A DNA stretch of 64,000 nt from Alicycliphilus denitrificans_A (GTDB lineage Bacteria; Pseudomonadota; Gammaproteobacteria; Burkholderiales; Burkholderiaceae_C), in assembly GCF_044792555.1 (NCBI RefSeq), contig NZ_CP126238.1:1240001-1304000 (forward strand). The letters are read 5' to 3'. The first letter of the stretch is position 1; the number at the start of each line of letters is the position of its first letter. Under the pieces are notes generated by a model. It was given only the letters and a program-made list of their open reading frames with translations. It did not search any database and was not told where the DNA came from. The translations under genes were made by a program, and so were the position numbers. Below are positions 32,911 to 42,263 of this stretch, piece by piece.

Positions 32911-33897
32911 ATGAGCAAGAAGCCCGTTCGCGTCGCAGTTACCGGCGCCGCTGGTCAAATCGGTTACGCCCTGCTGTTTCGCATCGCCTCCGGCGAAATG
33001 CTGGGCAAGGACCAGCCCGTCATCCTGCAATTGCTCGAAATCCCGGACGAAAAGGCCCAGAACGCACTCAAGGGCGTGATCATGGAACTTGAGGATTGCG
33101 CCTTCCCGCTGCTGGCCGGCATCGAGGCCCATGCCGACCCCATGACCGCCTTCAAGGACACCGACTACGCCCTGCTCGTCGGCGCCCGCCCGCGCGGCCC
33201 CGGCATGGAGCGTGCCGACCTGCTGGCCGCCAACGCCCAGATCTTCACCGCCCAGGGCAAGGCCCTGAACGCCGTGGCTTCGCGCAATGTGCGCGTGCTG
33301 GTGGTCGGCAACCCCGCCAACACCAACGCCTACATCGCCATGAAGAGCGCGCCCGACCTGCCGCGCGAGAACTTCACCGCCATGCTGCGCCTGGACCACA
33401 ACCGCGCCGCCAGCCAGATCGCCGCCAAGATCGGCTGCGCCGTGGGCGACATCGAGAAGCTGGCCGTGTGGGGCAACCACTCGCCCACCATGTACGCCGA
33501 CTACCGTTTCGCCACCGTCAATGGCAAGTCCGTCAAGGACACCATCAATGACCACGACTGGAACGCCAACGTGTTCCTGCCCACCGTGGGCAAGCGCGGC
33601 GCGGCCATCATTGCCGCCCGCGGCCTGTCCTCGGCCGCCTCGGCTGCCAACGCCGCCATCGACCACATGCGCGACTGGGCCCTGGGCACCAACGGCAAGT
33701 GGGTCACTATGGGCATTCCGTCCAACGGCGAATACGGCATTCCCAAGGATGTGATGTTCGGCTACCCCGTCACCTGCGAAGGCGGCAAGTACACCATTGT
33801 CAAGGACCTGCCCATCGATGCCTTCAGCCAGGAATGCATCAACAAGACCCTGGCCGAGCTGCAGGGTGAGCAGGATGGCGTGAAGCATCTGCTGTAA
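32911..33897 (+). CDS. mdh: Malate dehydrogenase
   Basis: A 328-aa NAD-dependent malate dehydrogenase of the type in which GAAGQIGYALLFRIASGEMLG is the Rossmann start. RLDHNRAASQIA and AVWGNHSPTMYADYRFA hold the catalytic Asp/His pair and the substrate Arg is in ARPRGPGMERADLL. It interconverts malate and oxaloacetate, feeding GltA. ATG 32911 has a GGAG ribosome site 9 bases before it; the frame is open upstream but without homology. A long hairpin (repeat copy 7) follows. Confidence 0.96.
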   Translation: MSKKPVRVAVTGAAGQIGYALLFRIASGEMLGKDQPVILQLLEIPDEKAQNALKGVIMELEDCAFPLLAGIEAHADPMTAFKDTDYALLVGARPRGPGMERADLLAANAQIFTAQGKALNAVASRNVRVLVVGNPANTNAYIAMKSAPDLPRENFTAMLRLDHNRAASQIAAKIGCAVGDIEKLAVWGNHSPTMYADYRFATVNGKSVKDTINDHDWNANVFLPTVGKRGAAIIAARGLSSAASAANAAIDHMRDWALGTNGKWVTMGIPSNGEYGIPKDVMFGYPVTCEGGKYTIVKDLPIDAFSQECINKTLAELQGEQDGVKHLL

Positions 33898-33904
33898 AAA
33901 ATGT

Positions 33905-33987
33905 AGCTGCTGGCGCTTGATTTACGGAATTTTCATTATGTTTTCTAAAGGAAAACATTTCCAATCAAGCGCTGGCAGCTCACTTTT
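33905..33987. repeat. Intergenic repeat, copy 7: long nested hairpin after mdh
   Basis: Outer arms AGCTGCTGGCGCTTGATT (33905-33922) and AATCAAGCGCTGGCAGCT (33963-33980) pair at 16 of 18 positions; inner arms ATGTTTTC / GAAAACAT (33938-33945 and 33951-33958) pair perfectly around TAAAG. A T run follows at 33984. It is the best-preserved hairpin of the family and begins 7 bases after the mdh stop, so it probably serves as mdh terminator. Confidence 0.7.
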
Positions 33988-34079
33988 TTATGATTCACGA
34001 TAAAGACATGCTGTTGCCATTGCCGTCCCCCGGCCTGCAGTAGCAACACCATTTTTTTGTCCGCAACGGCCAGGACTCC

Positions 34080-35084
34080 ATGACCCCAGTCGCACCCCAT
34101 CCCCGAGAGATCCTGCTGGGCGCCCAGGCGGCAGCGCATGCCCTGCCGGTGTGCGATCACTACAGCGGCGTCGAGCAGCGCATGCGCAAGAGCCTGCAGC
34201 TGCAGGCCGAGATGCTGCAGGAGTTTGGCCACTGTGTGTTCGACGTCACGCTGGACTGCGAGGACGGCGCGCCCGTGGGCCAGGAGCGCGAGCATGCCCA
34301 GCTGGTCGCGCAGCTGGCCAGGAATGCCGCCGCCGGGGCGCGCGTGGCCGCGCGCGTGCACACCGTGGACCACCCCGCGTTCGCGCAGGACATGGCCATC
34401 ATCGCGGGCGAGGCCGGCCAGCACCTCGCCCACATCATGATCCCCAAGGTGGAGTCGGTGGACGACGTGCTCGCGGCCGAGCGTGCGCTGCTGGCCGCCG
34501 GGGCCGGCCACCTGCCGCTGCATGCGTTGATCGAGTCGCCCGCGGCCGTGCACCGGGCGTTCGAGATCGCCGCGCACCCGCGCATCCAGAGCCTGAGCTT
34601 TGGCCTGATGGATTTCGTCTCCGCCCATGGCGGCGCCATTCCCGCTTCGGGCATGACCTCGGCGGGCCAGTTCCAGCACCCGCTCGTGGTGCGCGCCAAG
34701 CTCGAGATCGCGGCCGCCTGCCACGCCAACGGCAAGGTGCCATCGCACTGCGTGGTCACCGAATTCAGCGACCAGGCCGCCATGCAGGCCGCGGCCGCGC
34801 GCGCCGCGCGCGAGTTCGGCTACACGCGCATGTGGAGCATCCACCCGGCGCAGATCCGCCCCATCCTGGCCGCCTTCGCGCCCGAGGATGCCGAGATCGC
34901 GCGCGCCACCCAGATCATTTCTGCCGCCATCGACGCCGACTGGGCCCCCATCAGCGAAGACGGCGTGTTGCACGACCGCGCCAGCTACCGCTATTTCTGG
35001 CAGGTGCTTGAGCGTGCGCACCAGACCGGCCGCGCGCTGGCGCCGCAGGCGCGGGCCTGGTTTGCCAATGCTGACGGCAACTGA
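34080..35084 (+). CDS. HpcH/HpaI aldolase / citrate lyase beta (CitE)-like protein
   Basis: A 334-aa TIM-barrel lyase of the CitE/malyl-CoA lyase group. Conserved parts: VTLDCEDGAPVGQE (metal-binding DxEDG), RVHTVDHPAF (Arg), HIMIPKVESVDDV (PKVE), ALIESPAAV (metal-binding Glu) and SFGLMDFVSAHGG. There is no citrate lyase alpha or gamma subunit nearby, so a role in splitting malyl-, citramalyl- or a related CoA ester is more likely than citrate lyase. It lies between mdh and acnB, in the TCA block. Confidence 0.8.
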   Translation: MTPVAPHPREILLGAQAAAHALPVCDHYSGVEQRMRKSLQLQAEMLQEFGHCVFDVTLDCEDGAPVGQEREHAQLVAQLARNAAAGARVAARVHTVDHPAFAQDMAIIAGEAGQHLAHIMIPKVESVDDVLAAERALLAAGAGHLPLHALIESPAAVHRAFEIAAHPRIQSLSFGLMDFVSAHGGAIPASGMTSAGQFQHPLVVRAKLEIAAACHANGKVPSHCVVTEFSDQAAMQAAAARAAREFGYTRMWSIHPAQIRPILAAFAPEDAEIARATQIISAAIDADWAPISEDGVLHDRASYRYFWQVLERAHQTGRALAPQARAWFANADGN

Positions 35085-35139
35085 TGTGGGTACTTCGCCG
35101 CCACAATCAAGGTTTTCTCCCATTTCTGCCGGAGTCATC

Positions 35140-35739
35140 ATGAAAACCCTTATCGCTTCCGCCATGCTGCTGCTGGCCCCCGTGTGGTCTATGGCGCAGC
35201 CGGCAACTGCGGCCCAGGCGGGCAAGAGCGTTGCCAAGAAGCCCGCTGCCAAGCCCGCCAAGGCAGCCAAGGCAGCGCATGAGGCCACGACTGTCGCCAA
35301 GGCCGCGCCCACCAGCAGCCGCACCCGCCTGCACAGCGGTGCCATGCAGGTGGCGGCCGGCATCGCCGCGGCCGAAATTGCGCTCACCCCCGAAGAGCTG
35401 GCCGTTTCCGACGAGGTGCACACCGGCCGCATGGCCTGCGAGCTGGGAGCCTTTGTGCAGGTGGAGCGCGATGCGCAGTCGCCCGGGCGCTTCTATGTGG
35501 AAGGCAAGGGCTTCAAATACCACATGGCACCCGTGACTTCGGTGACCGGTGCGGTGCGCCTGGAGGATCAGCGCGCCGGCGCCGTGTGGATACAGATCGC
35601 CAACAAATCCATGCTCATGAACCAAAAGCTCGGTCAGCGCATGGCTGACGAGTGCATGAGCCCGCAGCAGTTCACGGTGGCCGAGGGCTTCAAGAAGAAC
35701 CCGCCGCCCAGCCTGCTGGACAACCCCGCGGCCAAGTAA
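35140..35739 (+). CDS. Exported protein with Ala/Lys-rich linker, unknown function
   Basis: A 199-aa protein with a signal peptide (residues 1-24, ending near MAQPA), then a low-complexity segment of Lys/Ala (GKSVAKKPAAKPAKAAKAAHEATTVAKAA in part, about 30-60) and a conserved globular C-terminal half (about 80-190) with ELAVSDEVHTGRMACELGAFV and FYVEGKGFKYHM. I know similar sequences from related betaproteobacteria as hypothetical proteins only. ATG 35140 has a GGAG site; it starts 55 bases after the CitE-like gene and may share its transcript. Confidence 0.65.
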   Translation: MKTLIASAMLLLAPVWSMAQPATAAQAGKSVAKKPAAKPAKAAKAAHEATTVAKAAPTSSRTRLHSGAMQVAAGIAAAEIALTPEELAVSDEVHTGRMACELGAFVQVERDAQSPGRFYVEGKGFKYHMAPVTSVTGAVRLEDQRAGAVWIQIANKSMLMNQKLGQRMADECMSPQQFTVAEGFKKNPPPSLLDNPAAK

Positions 35740-35856
35740 AACCAGCGTCCTTTGGCCGGGTCACAGGCACCAGCCGTCTTGGCGGTGGGCGTGCATGTGT
35801 CCGGCAGGTGATCGTCCCCCACTTTGAAAACCCTGACCATTCCGGAGAAAGAAGAC

Positions 35857-38448
35857 ATGTTGCAAGCCTATCGAGCCCATGCCGCCGAACGCGCCGCCCT
35901 CGGCATCCCGCCCCTGGCACTGGATGCAAACCAAGTTGCCGAGCTGATCGAGCTGATCAAGAACCCGCCGGCGGGTGAGGCCGAGTTTCTGCTGGACTTG
36001 CTGACGCACCGCGTGCCTCCGGGCGTGGACGATGCAGCCAAGGTCAAGGCCAGCTTCCTGGCGGCCGTGGCGCATGGCGACATCCAGGTGGGCCTGATCG
36101 GCAAGGCCCGCGCCACCGAACTGCTGGGCACCATGGTTGGCGGCTACAACGTGCACCCGCTGATCGAACTGCTGGACGACGCCGAGGTCGCCGGCGTGGC
36201 GGCAGAGGCGCTGAAGAAGACGCTGCTGATGTTCGACTACTTCAACGACGTGGCGGCCAAGGCCAAGGCCGGCAACGCCAAGGCCAAGGAAGTGATGCAG
36301 AGCTGGGCCGACGCCGAGTGGTTCACCAGCCGTCCCAAGGTCGATGAAAAAATCACCGTCACCGTGTTCAAGGTGCCCGGCGAGACCAATACCGACGACC
36401 TGTCGCCCGCGCCCGACGCCACCACGCGCCCCGACATCCCCATGCACTACCTGGCGATGCTGAAGAACACCCGCCCCGACGCGGCCTTCAAGCCCGAGCA
36501 GGACGGCAAGCGCGGTCCCATGCAGTTCATCGAGGACCTGAAGAAGAAGGGCCACACCGTCGCCTACGTGGGCGACGTGGTGGGCACGGGCTCCAGCCGC
36601 AAATCCGCCACCAACAGCGTCATCTGGGCCACGGGCCAGGACATTCCCTACGTGCCCAACAAGCGCTTTGGCGGCGTGACGCTGGGCGGCAAGATCGCTC
36701 CCATCTTCTTCAACACGCAGGAAGACTCGGGCTCGCTGCCGATCGAGGTCGATGTTTCCAAGCTGGAGATGGGCGACGTGATCGACGTGCTGCCCTACGA
36801 CGGCAAGATCGTGAAGAACGGCGAGACCGTGGCCGAGTTCAAGCTCAAGAGCGACGTGCTGCTGGACGAAGTGCAGGCCGGCGGCCGCATCAACCTCATC
36901 ATCGGCCGCTCGCTGACGGCCAAGGCGCGTGAGTTCCTGGGATTGAGCGCCTCGACCGCCTTCCGCCTGCCCCAGGCGCCCGCCGAGTCCAAGGCCGGCT
37001 TCACCCTGGCGCAGAAGATGGTCGGCCGCGCCTGCGGCCTGCCCGAAGGCCAGGGCGTGCGCCCCGGCACCTACTGCGAGCCGCGCATGACCACCGTGGG
37101 TTCGCAAGACACCACCGGCCCCATGACGCGCGACGAGCTGAAGGACCTGGCCTGCCTGGGCTTTTCCGCCGACATGGTGATGCAGTCCTTCTGCCACACC
37201 GCCGCCTACCCCAAGCCCGTGGACGTGAAGACGCACCGCGAGCTGCCCGCCTTCATCAGCAACCGCGGCGGCGTGGCCCTGCGCCCCGGCGACGGCGTGA
37301 TCCACAGCTGGCTCAACCGCCTGCTGCTGCCCGACACCGTGGGCACGGGCGGTGACTCGCACACGCGCTTCCCCATCGGCATCAGCTTCCCTGCAGGCTC
37401 CGGCCTGGTGGCCTTCGGCGCCGCCACGGGCGTGATGCCGCTGGACATGCCCGAATCGGTGCTGGTGCGCTTCAAGGGCGAATTGCAGCCCGGCGTCACG
37501 CTGCGCGACCTGGTGCATGCCATTCCGCTGTACGCCATCAAGGCCGGTTTGCTGACCGTGGCCAAGGCCGGCAAGATCAACATCTTCTCGGGCAAGATCC
37601 TTGAAATCGAAGGCCTGCCGGACCTGAAGGTGGAGCAGGCATTCGAGCTGTCTGACGCCTCGGCCGAGCGCTCCGCCGCCGGCTGCACGATCAAGCTCAA
37701 CCCCGAGCCGATCAAGGAGTACCTGCGCTCGAACATCGTGCTGATGAAGAACATGATCGCCGACGGCTACCAGGACGCGAAGACCCTGCAGCGCCGCATC
37801 GAGAAGGTCGAGGCCTGGCTGGCCAAGCCCGAGCTGCTCGAAGCCGACAAGGACGCCGAGTACGCCGCCGTGATCGAGATCGACATGAACGAGATCAAGG
37901 AACCTATCGTCTGCTGTCCCAACGACCCGGACGACGCCAAGTTCCTCTCCGAAGTGGCCGGCACCAAGATCGACGAGGCCTTCATCGGCTCGTGCATGAC
38001 CAACATCGGCCATTTCCGCGCAGCCGCCAAGCTGCTCGGCGGCCAGCGCGACATTCCCGTCAAGCTGTGGGTCGCGCCGCCGACCAAGATGGACCAGAAC
38101 GAGCTCATCAAGGAAGGCCATTACGCGGCGTTCGGCACGGCCGGCGCGCGCACCGAGATGCCGGGCTGCTCGCTGTGCATGGGCAACCAGGCGCAGGTGC
38201 ACGAAGGTGCGACGGTGATCTCCACCAGCACGCGCAACTTCCCCAACCGCCTGGGCAAGAACACCAATGTGTTCCTGGGTTCGGCCGAACTCACCGCCAT
38301 CGCCTCGCGTCTGGGCAAGCTGCCCACACGTGAGGAATACCTCAAGGAAATGGGCGTGATCGACGCGGACAAGACCAGCGTGTACCGCTACATGAACTTC
38401 GACCAGATCGAGGAATACGCCGAGGTTGCCAAGGGCGTGGCGGCCTGA
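35857..38448 (+). CDS. acnB: Aconitate hydratase B
   Basis: An 863-aa AcnB-type aconitase, interconverting citrate and isocitrate (and acting on 2-methyl-cis-aconitate in some bacteria). The N-terminal HEAT-like and swivel domains precede the catalytic core, the order typical of AcnB. Fe-S ligands: VMQSFCHTAAYPK region and GSCMTNIGHF with EMPGCSLCMGNQA. ATG 35857 (MLQAYRAHAAERAALG) matches the E. coli start and has a GGAGAAAGAAG ribosome site; the frame is open 11 codons further up. Confidence 0.97.
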   Translation: MLQAYRAHAAERAALGIPPLALDANQVAELIELIKNPPAGEAEFLLDLLTHRVPPGVDDAAKVKASFLAAVAHGDIQVGLIGKARATELLGTMVGGYNVHPLIELLDDAEVAGVAAEALKKTLLMFDYFNDVAAKAKAGNAKAKEVMQSWADAEWFTSRPKVDEKITVTVFKVPGETNTDDLSPAPDATTRPDIPMHYLAMLKNTRPDAAFKPEQDGKRGPMQFIEDLKKKGHTVAYVGDVVGTGSSRKSATNSVIWATGQDIPYVPNKRFGGVTLGGKIAPIFFNTQEDSGSLPIEVDVSKLEMGDVIDVLPYDGKIVKNGETVAEFKLKSDVLLDEVQAGGRINLIIGRSLTAKAREFLGLSASTAFRLPQAPAESKAGFTLAQKMVGRACGLPEGQGVRPGTYCEPRMTTVGSQDTTGPMTRDELKDLACLGFSADMVMQSFCHTAAYPKPVDVKTHRELPAFISNRGGVALRPGDGVIHSWLNRLLLPDTVGTGGDSHTRFPIGISFPAGSGLVAFGAATGVMPLDMPESVLVRFKGELQPGVTLRDLVHAIPLYAIKAGLLTVAKAGKINIFSGKILEIEGLPDLKVEQAFELSDASAERSAAGCTIKLNPEPIKEYLRSNIVLMKNMIADGYQDAKTLQRRIEKVEAWLAKPELLEADKDAEYAAVIEIDMNEIKEPIVCCPNDPDDAKFLSEVAGTKIDEAFIGSCMTNIGHFRAAAKLLGGQRDIPVKLWVAPPTKMDQNELIKEGHYAAFGTAGARTEMPGCSLCMGNQAQVHEGATVISTSTRNFPNRLGKNTNVFLGSAELTAIASRLGKLPTREEYLKEMGVIDADKTSVYRYMNFDQIEEYAEVAKGVAA

Positions 38449-38483
38449 CAGGCCACGGGCCGCCGTTGGCGGCCCTCATGAAA

Positions 38484-38526
38484 GAACCCCCGCCGGCGTG
38501 CAGCCGGGCGGGGGTTTCGTTTTTTC
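38484..38526 (+). terminator. Terminator of acnB
   Basis: A 10-bp G+C-rich stem AACCCCCGCC / GGCGGGGGTT (38486-38495 and 38508-38517) followed within four bases by six T residues. Strong Rho-independent terminator 36 bases after the acnB stop. Confidence 0.85.
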
Positions 38527-38560
38527 TGGAGCACTGGGTTTGGGGCCGGATAAGATAAGA

Positions 38561-38582
38561 TAGTAATAAGTCACTTACTTTC
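38561..38582. promoter_or_regulatory. Operator-like palindrome before the TetR gene
   Basis: TAAGT-C-ACTTA (38568-38578) is a perfect 11-base palindrome within the A+T-rich AGTAATAAGTCACTTACTTT, directly upstream of the TetR start at 38588. Position and symmetry suit autoregulation of the TetR-exporter operon. Confidence 0.45.
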
Positions 38583-38587
38583 CACGG

Positions 38588-39202
38588 ATGCCCATGAGCG
38601 AAGCAAGCAAACATCTGCCGGCCGACGAGCGGCGCAGCGCCACGGTGGAGGCGGTGATCGATCTGGCGGCGCAGCAGAACCCCAGCGACATCACGACCAC
38701 GGCCATTGCCCGGCGCATGGGCGTGACGCAGGGGGCCTTGTTTCGCCATTTCCCGAGCAAAGACGCCATATTGCAGGCGGTGATGACCTGGGTGGCGCAA
38801 CGCCTATTGGCGCGTGTGGACAAGGCGGCGCAGGCAGCGCCGTCGCCCGCAGCGGCCCTGGAGGCGGTGTTCATGGCACATATCGATTTCGTGTGCGAGC
38901 GTCCTGGCGTGCCGCGCCTGCTCTTTGGTGAACTGCAGCGACCGGGCCAGAGCATTCCCAAGCAGTTGGTGCAGACGCTGATTGAGCACTATGGCGAGCG
39001 GCTGCGCAGGCTGCTGGAGGCTGGCAAGGCGCAGGGCGAGCTGGACCCCGGTCTGGATGTGCCGGCCGCCGCCGTGTTGTTCATAGGCAGTATCCAGGGG
39101 CTGGTCATGCAGTCGCTGCTGGCCGGTGATGTGGCGCGCATGCGCCAAAACGCGCCGGGGGTGTTTGCCATCTACCGCCGTGGCATCGGGAGGCTGCAAT
39201 GA
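38588..39202 (+). CDS. TetR/AcrR-family regulator of the adjacent exporter
   Basis: A 204-aa regulator. The N-terminal helix-turn-helix (about 12-65) reads ATVEAVIDLAAQQNPSDITTTAIARRMGVTQGALFRHFPSKDAI, clear TetR type. The C-terminal ligand-binding domain is helical, with CERPGVPRLLFGELQRPGQSIP. Its stop overlaps the adaptor's start (ATGA), so it is the first gene of a four-gene operon, likely repressing it until a ligand binds. Start 38588 or 38594. Confidence 0.88.
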   Translation: MPMSEASKHLPADERRSATVEAVIDLAAQQNPSDITTTAIARRMGVTQGALFRHFPSKDAILQAVMTWVAQRLLARVDKAAQAAPSPAAALEAVFMAHIDFVCERPGVPRLLFGELQRPGQSIPKQLVQTLIEHYGERLRRLLEAGKAQGELDPGLDVPAAAVLFIGSIQGLVMQSLLAGDVARMRQNAPGVFAIYRRGIGRLQ

Positions 39203-40350
39203 AATTTCCACAGTTGCAGCGCCGCACGCTGGCGCTGGTCGCCGTCATCGTGCCGCTGGCGCTGTTGTTCGTGTACGTGGTGCTGCGCTCGGGGCCGCTG
39301 GCGCCGGTGGCGGTGACGCTGGGTACGGTGCAGTCGCGCGCGGTGGCGCCGGCGCTGTCGGGCATTGGCACGGTGCAGGTGCGCTACATCCACAAGATCG
39401 GCCCCACGGTCGCCGGGCGCGTGCGGCGCCTGGACGTGCATGTGGGCGACATGGTGCGGGCGGGCCAGGAGCTGGGCGAGATGGATCCCGTGGACCTGGA
39501 CGAGCGCATACGCGCCCAGCAGGCCGCGATCAAGAGCGCCGAGGCCGCCCTGCGCCAGGCCGAGGCCCGGCAGGGCTATGCCCAGAGCCAGGCGCAGCGC
39601 TACGAGCAGCTGGTGGCCGTGCGCGTGACCAGCGAGGAGAGCCTGGCCACCCGGCAGCAGGAGCTGGCCGTGGCCGACGCGGCGCTCGCGGCCGCGCGCG
39701 AGGATGCGAGCCGCCTGCGCTCGGACCTGCAGGCGCTGCGCGCGCAGCGTGGCAACCTGCGCCTGGTGGCTCCCGTGGCCGGGCTGGTGGCCGCGCGCGA
39801 TGCCGACCCCGGTACCACGGTGGTGGCGGGGCAGGCGGTGGTCAGGATCATCGATCCCGCCAGCCTGTGGGTGGATGCGCGCTTTGACCAGATCAGCGCC
39901 CAGGGCCTGGCGGCCGACCTGCCGGCCGAGGTGGTGCTGCGCTCGCGCCAGGGCCAGCCGCTGGCCGCGCGCGTGCTGCGCACCGAGCCGCTGGCCGACG
40001 CAGTGACCGAGGAACTGCTGGCAAAAATCGTCTTTGACGCGCTGCCCAGGCCGCTGCCCCCGATCGGCGAGCTGGCCGAGATCACCGTGCGCCTGCCGGC
40101 GCTGCCCGAGGCCCCCACCATCCCCAACGCTGCCCTGCGCACCGTGGCCGGCCAGCGCGGCGTGTGGCGGCTCAAGGATGGCGAGCTGGCGTTTGCGCCG
40201 CTGCGCCTGGGCCGCGCCGACCTGGAAGGCCAGGTGCAGGTGCAGGAAGGTCTGGCCGCGGGCGAGGCCATCGTGGTCTACAGCGAAAAGACCCTGGGCC
40301 CGAAGAGCCGCGTGCATGTGGTCGAGCGCATTGCCGGGGGGGCTCCATGA
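39199..40350 (+). CDS. HlyD/DevB-type periplasmic adaptor of an ABC exporter
   Basis: A 383-aa membrane fusion protein. One N-terminal membrane segment (about 10-29) is followed by the lipoyl-like half GPTVAGRVRRLDVHVGDMVRAGQELGEMDP, a coiled-coil hairpin (about 95-170, with QAAIKSAEAALRQAEARQ) and the second half RLVAPVAGLVAARDADPG. It would link the inner-membrane permease to an outer-membrane channel. Its start and end overlap its neighbours (ATGA both sides). Order adaptor-permease-ATPase is that of DevBCA systems. Confidence 0.88.
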   Translation: MKFPQLQRRTLALVAVIVPLALLFVYVVLRSGPLAPVAVTLGTVQSRAVAPALSGIGTVQVRYIHKIGPTVAGRVRRLDVHVGDMVRAGQELGEMDPVDLDERIRAQQAAIKSAEAALRQAEARQGYAQSQAQRYEQLVAVRVTSEESLATRQQELAVADAALAAAREDASRLRSDLQALRAQRGNLRLVAPVAGLVAARDADPGTTVVAGQAVVRIIDPASLWVDARFDQISAQGLAADLPAEVVLRSRQGQPLAARVLRTEPLADAVTEELLAKIVFDALPRPLPPIGELAEITVRLPALPEAPTIPNAALRTVAGQRGVWRLKDGELAFAPLRLGRADLEGQVQVQEGLAAGEAIVVYSEKTLGPKSRVHVVERIAGGAP

Positions 40351-41546
40351 TCAGCCTGGCGGGGCGCGACATCCTGCATGCCTGGGGCAAGTTCGTCTTC
40401 ACCGGCATTGGCCTGGGGCTGCTGATCGGCGTGACGCTGACCATGGCCGGCGTGTACCGCGGCATGGTGGACGACGGCAAGGTGCTGCTGGACAACAGCG
40501 GCGCCGACCTGTGGGTGGTGCAGAAGGACACGCTGGGCCCCTACGCCGAATCGTCCAGCGTGCCCGACGACCTGTGGCGCAGCGTGCGCGCCATGCCCGG
40601 CGTGGCGCAGGCGGCCAACATCACCTACCTGACCATGCAGGTGGGCCATGGCGACAAGGATGTGCGCGCCATGGTGGTGGGCGTCACGGCGGGCGGCCCC
40701 GGCATGCCGGGCTGGCCGCCGCAGCTGATGGCGGGGCGCCAGATCACGCGCGGGCACTACGAGGCCGTGGCCGATGCCGCCGCCGGCGTGCGCCTGGGCG
40801 ACCTGCTGAAGATCCGCCGCAACCACTACACGGTGGTGGGCCTGACGCGGCGCATGGTTTCGTCGAGCGGCGACCCCATGGTGTTCATACCGCTCAAGGA
40901 CGCGCAGGAGGCGCAGTTCTTGAAGGACAACGACGCCATCCTCATGCAGCGCCGCCGCACCGAGGCCAACCCGGCCTTCAACCGCCCGGCCGTGCCGGAC
41001 CTGCTGGACGCGGTGATCGCCTCGCAGACCAGCAACAGCTATGTGAACGCCGTGCTGGTGCGCCTGCGGCCCGGCTTCACGCCGCAGGAGGTGGCAGAGC
41101 CGATCCGCCTTTGGCTGCGCCTGACGGTCTATGACCGCGCGCAGATGGAGGGCATCCTCGTGGGCAAGCTCATCGCCACCTCGGCCAAGCAGATCGGCAT
41201 GTTTTTGGTGATTCTGGCGCTGGTCAGCGCGGCCATCGTCGCGTTCCTGATCTACACGCTGACCATGGACAAGATCCGCGAGATCGCCGTGCTCAAGCTC
41301 ATAGGCACGCGCAACCGCACGATTGCCTGGATGATCCTGCAGCAGGCCCTGGTGCTGGGCCTGATCGGCTTCGTCGTGGGCAAGATCACGGCCACCTTTG
41401 CCGCGCCGCTGTTCCCGAAGTACGTGCTGCTGGTGCCGTTCGACACGGCCATGGGCCTGATTGCCGTGATGGCGATCTGCGTGCTCGCGAGCGTGGTGGC
41501 GATACGCGTGGCGCTGCGCGTCGATCCTGCGCAGGCGATCGGGTGA
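40347..41546 (+). CDS. FtsX/DevC-type ABC exporter permease
   Basis: A 399-aa MacB/FtsX-type permease: one N-terminal membrane helix (about 15-35), a large periplasmic domain (about 40-260) and three C-terminal helices (about 280-305, 330-355, 370-392). LKLIGTRNRTIAWMILQQALVLGLIGFVVG matches the FtsX family's cytoplasmic coupling segment. Works with the LolD-type ATPase that follows 4 bases later. The substrate is unknown; DevBCA relatives export glycolipids or drugs. Confidence 0.88.
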   Translation: MISLAGRDILHAWGKFVFTGIGLGLLIGVTLTMAGVYRGMVDDGKVLLDNSGADLWVVQKDTLGPYAESSSVPDDLWRSVRAMPGVAQAANITYLTMQVGHGDKDVRAMVVGVTAGGPGMPGWPPQLMAGRQITRGHYEAVADAAAGVRLGDLLKIRRNHYTVVGLTRRMVSSSGDPMVFIPLKDAQEAQFLKDNDAILMQRRRTEANPAFNRPAVPDLLDAVIASQTSNSYVNAVLVRLRPGFTPQEVAEPIRLWLRLTVYDRAQMEGILVGKLIATSAKQIGMFLVILALVSAAIVAFLIYTLTMDKIREIAVLKLIGTRNRTIAWMILQQALVLGLIGFVVGKITATFAAPLFPKYVLLVPFDTAMGLIAVMAICVLASVVAIRVALRVDPAQAIG

Positions 41547-41550
41547 AGCC

Positions 41551-42261
41551 ATGAACCGACAAGGCATACGCATAGAGCGCCTGAGCAAGCGCTATGGCTC
41601 GGGCGAGACGGCCTTCCTGGCGCTCAAGGACGTGAACATGCATGTCGCGCCCGGCGAGGTGGTGGGGCTGATCGGCCCCTCGGGCTCGGGCAAGAGCACG
41701 CTGCTCAAGTGCCTGGGCGCGGTGATCGACCCTACGTCCGGGCGCATGACGCTGGACGAGCAGGTGATCTACGACGACGGCTGGAAGGTGCGCGACCTGC
41801 GCGCGCTGCGCCGCGACCAGATGGGCTTCGTGTTCCAGGCGCCGTACCTGATACCGTTCCTGGACGCCACCGACAACGTGGCCCTGCTGCCCATGCTGGC
41901 GGGCGTGCCCAACGACGAGGCGCGCCGGCGCGCGCTGGAACTGCTCACCGCGCTGGACGTGCAGCACCGCGCGCGCGCCATGCCCTCGCAGCTGTCGGGC
42001 GGCGAGCAGCAGCGCGTGGCCATTGCGCGCGGCCTGGTGAACCGCCCGCCGGTGATCCTGGCCGACGAACCCACGGCGCCGCTGGATTCGCAGCGCGCCA
42101 TGGCGGTGATACGCATCCTGAACGACATGGCCCGGCGCCTGCAGACGGCCGTCATCGTGGTCACGCACGACGAGAAGATCATCCCCACCTTCAAGCGCAT
42201 CTACCACATCCGCGACGGCGTGACGCACGAGGAGGCGGGCGAGGGGCGCGGGTTTGACTGA
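41551..42261 (+). CDS. LolD/DevA-type ABC exporter ATPase
   Basis: A 236-aa ABC ATPase. Walker A GPSGSGKST, Q-loop VFQAPYLIPF, signature LSGGEQQR, Walker B VILADEPTAPLDS, H-loop VVTHDEKI. In this family the Walker B region commonly reads DEPTGNLD; here it is TAPLD. It energises the permease just upstream. Last gene of the TetR-adaptor-permease-ATPase operon, followed by repeat copy 8. Confidence 0.92.
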   Translation: MNRQGIRIERLSKRYGSGETAFLALKDVNMHVAPGEVVGLIGPSGSGKSTLLKCLGAVIDPTSGRMTLDEQVIYDDGWKVRDLRALRRDQMGFVFQAPYLIPFLDATDNVALLPMLAGVPNDEARRRALELLTALDVQHRARAMPSQLSGGEQQRVAIARGLVNRPPVILADEPTAPLDSQRAMAVIRILNDMARRLQTAVIVVTHDEKIIPTFKRIYHIRDGVTHEEAGEGRGFD

Positions 42262-42263
42262 AG

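Noticed and set aside
35761..38202. 813-residue minus-strand frame opposite acnB
   Set aside because: Antisense of a highly conserved aconitase; no domain or signal.
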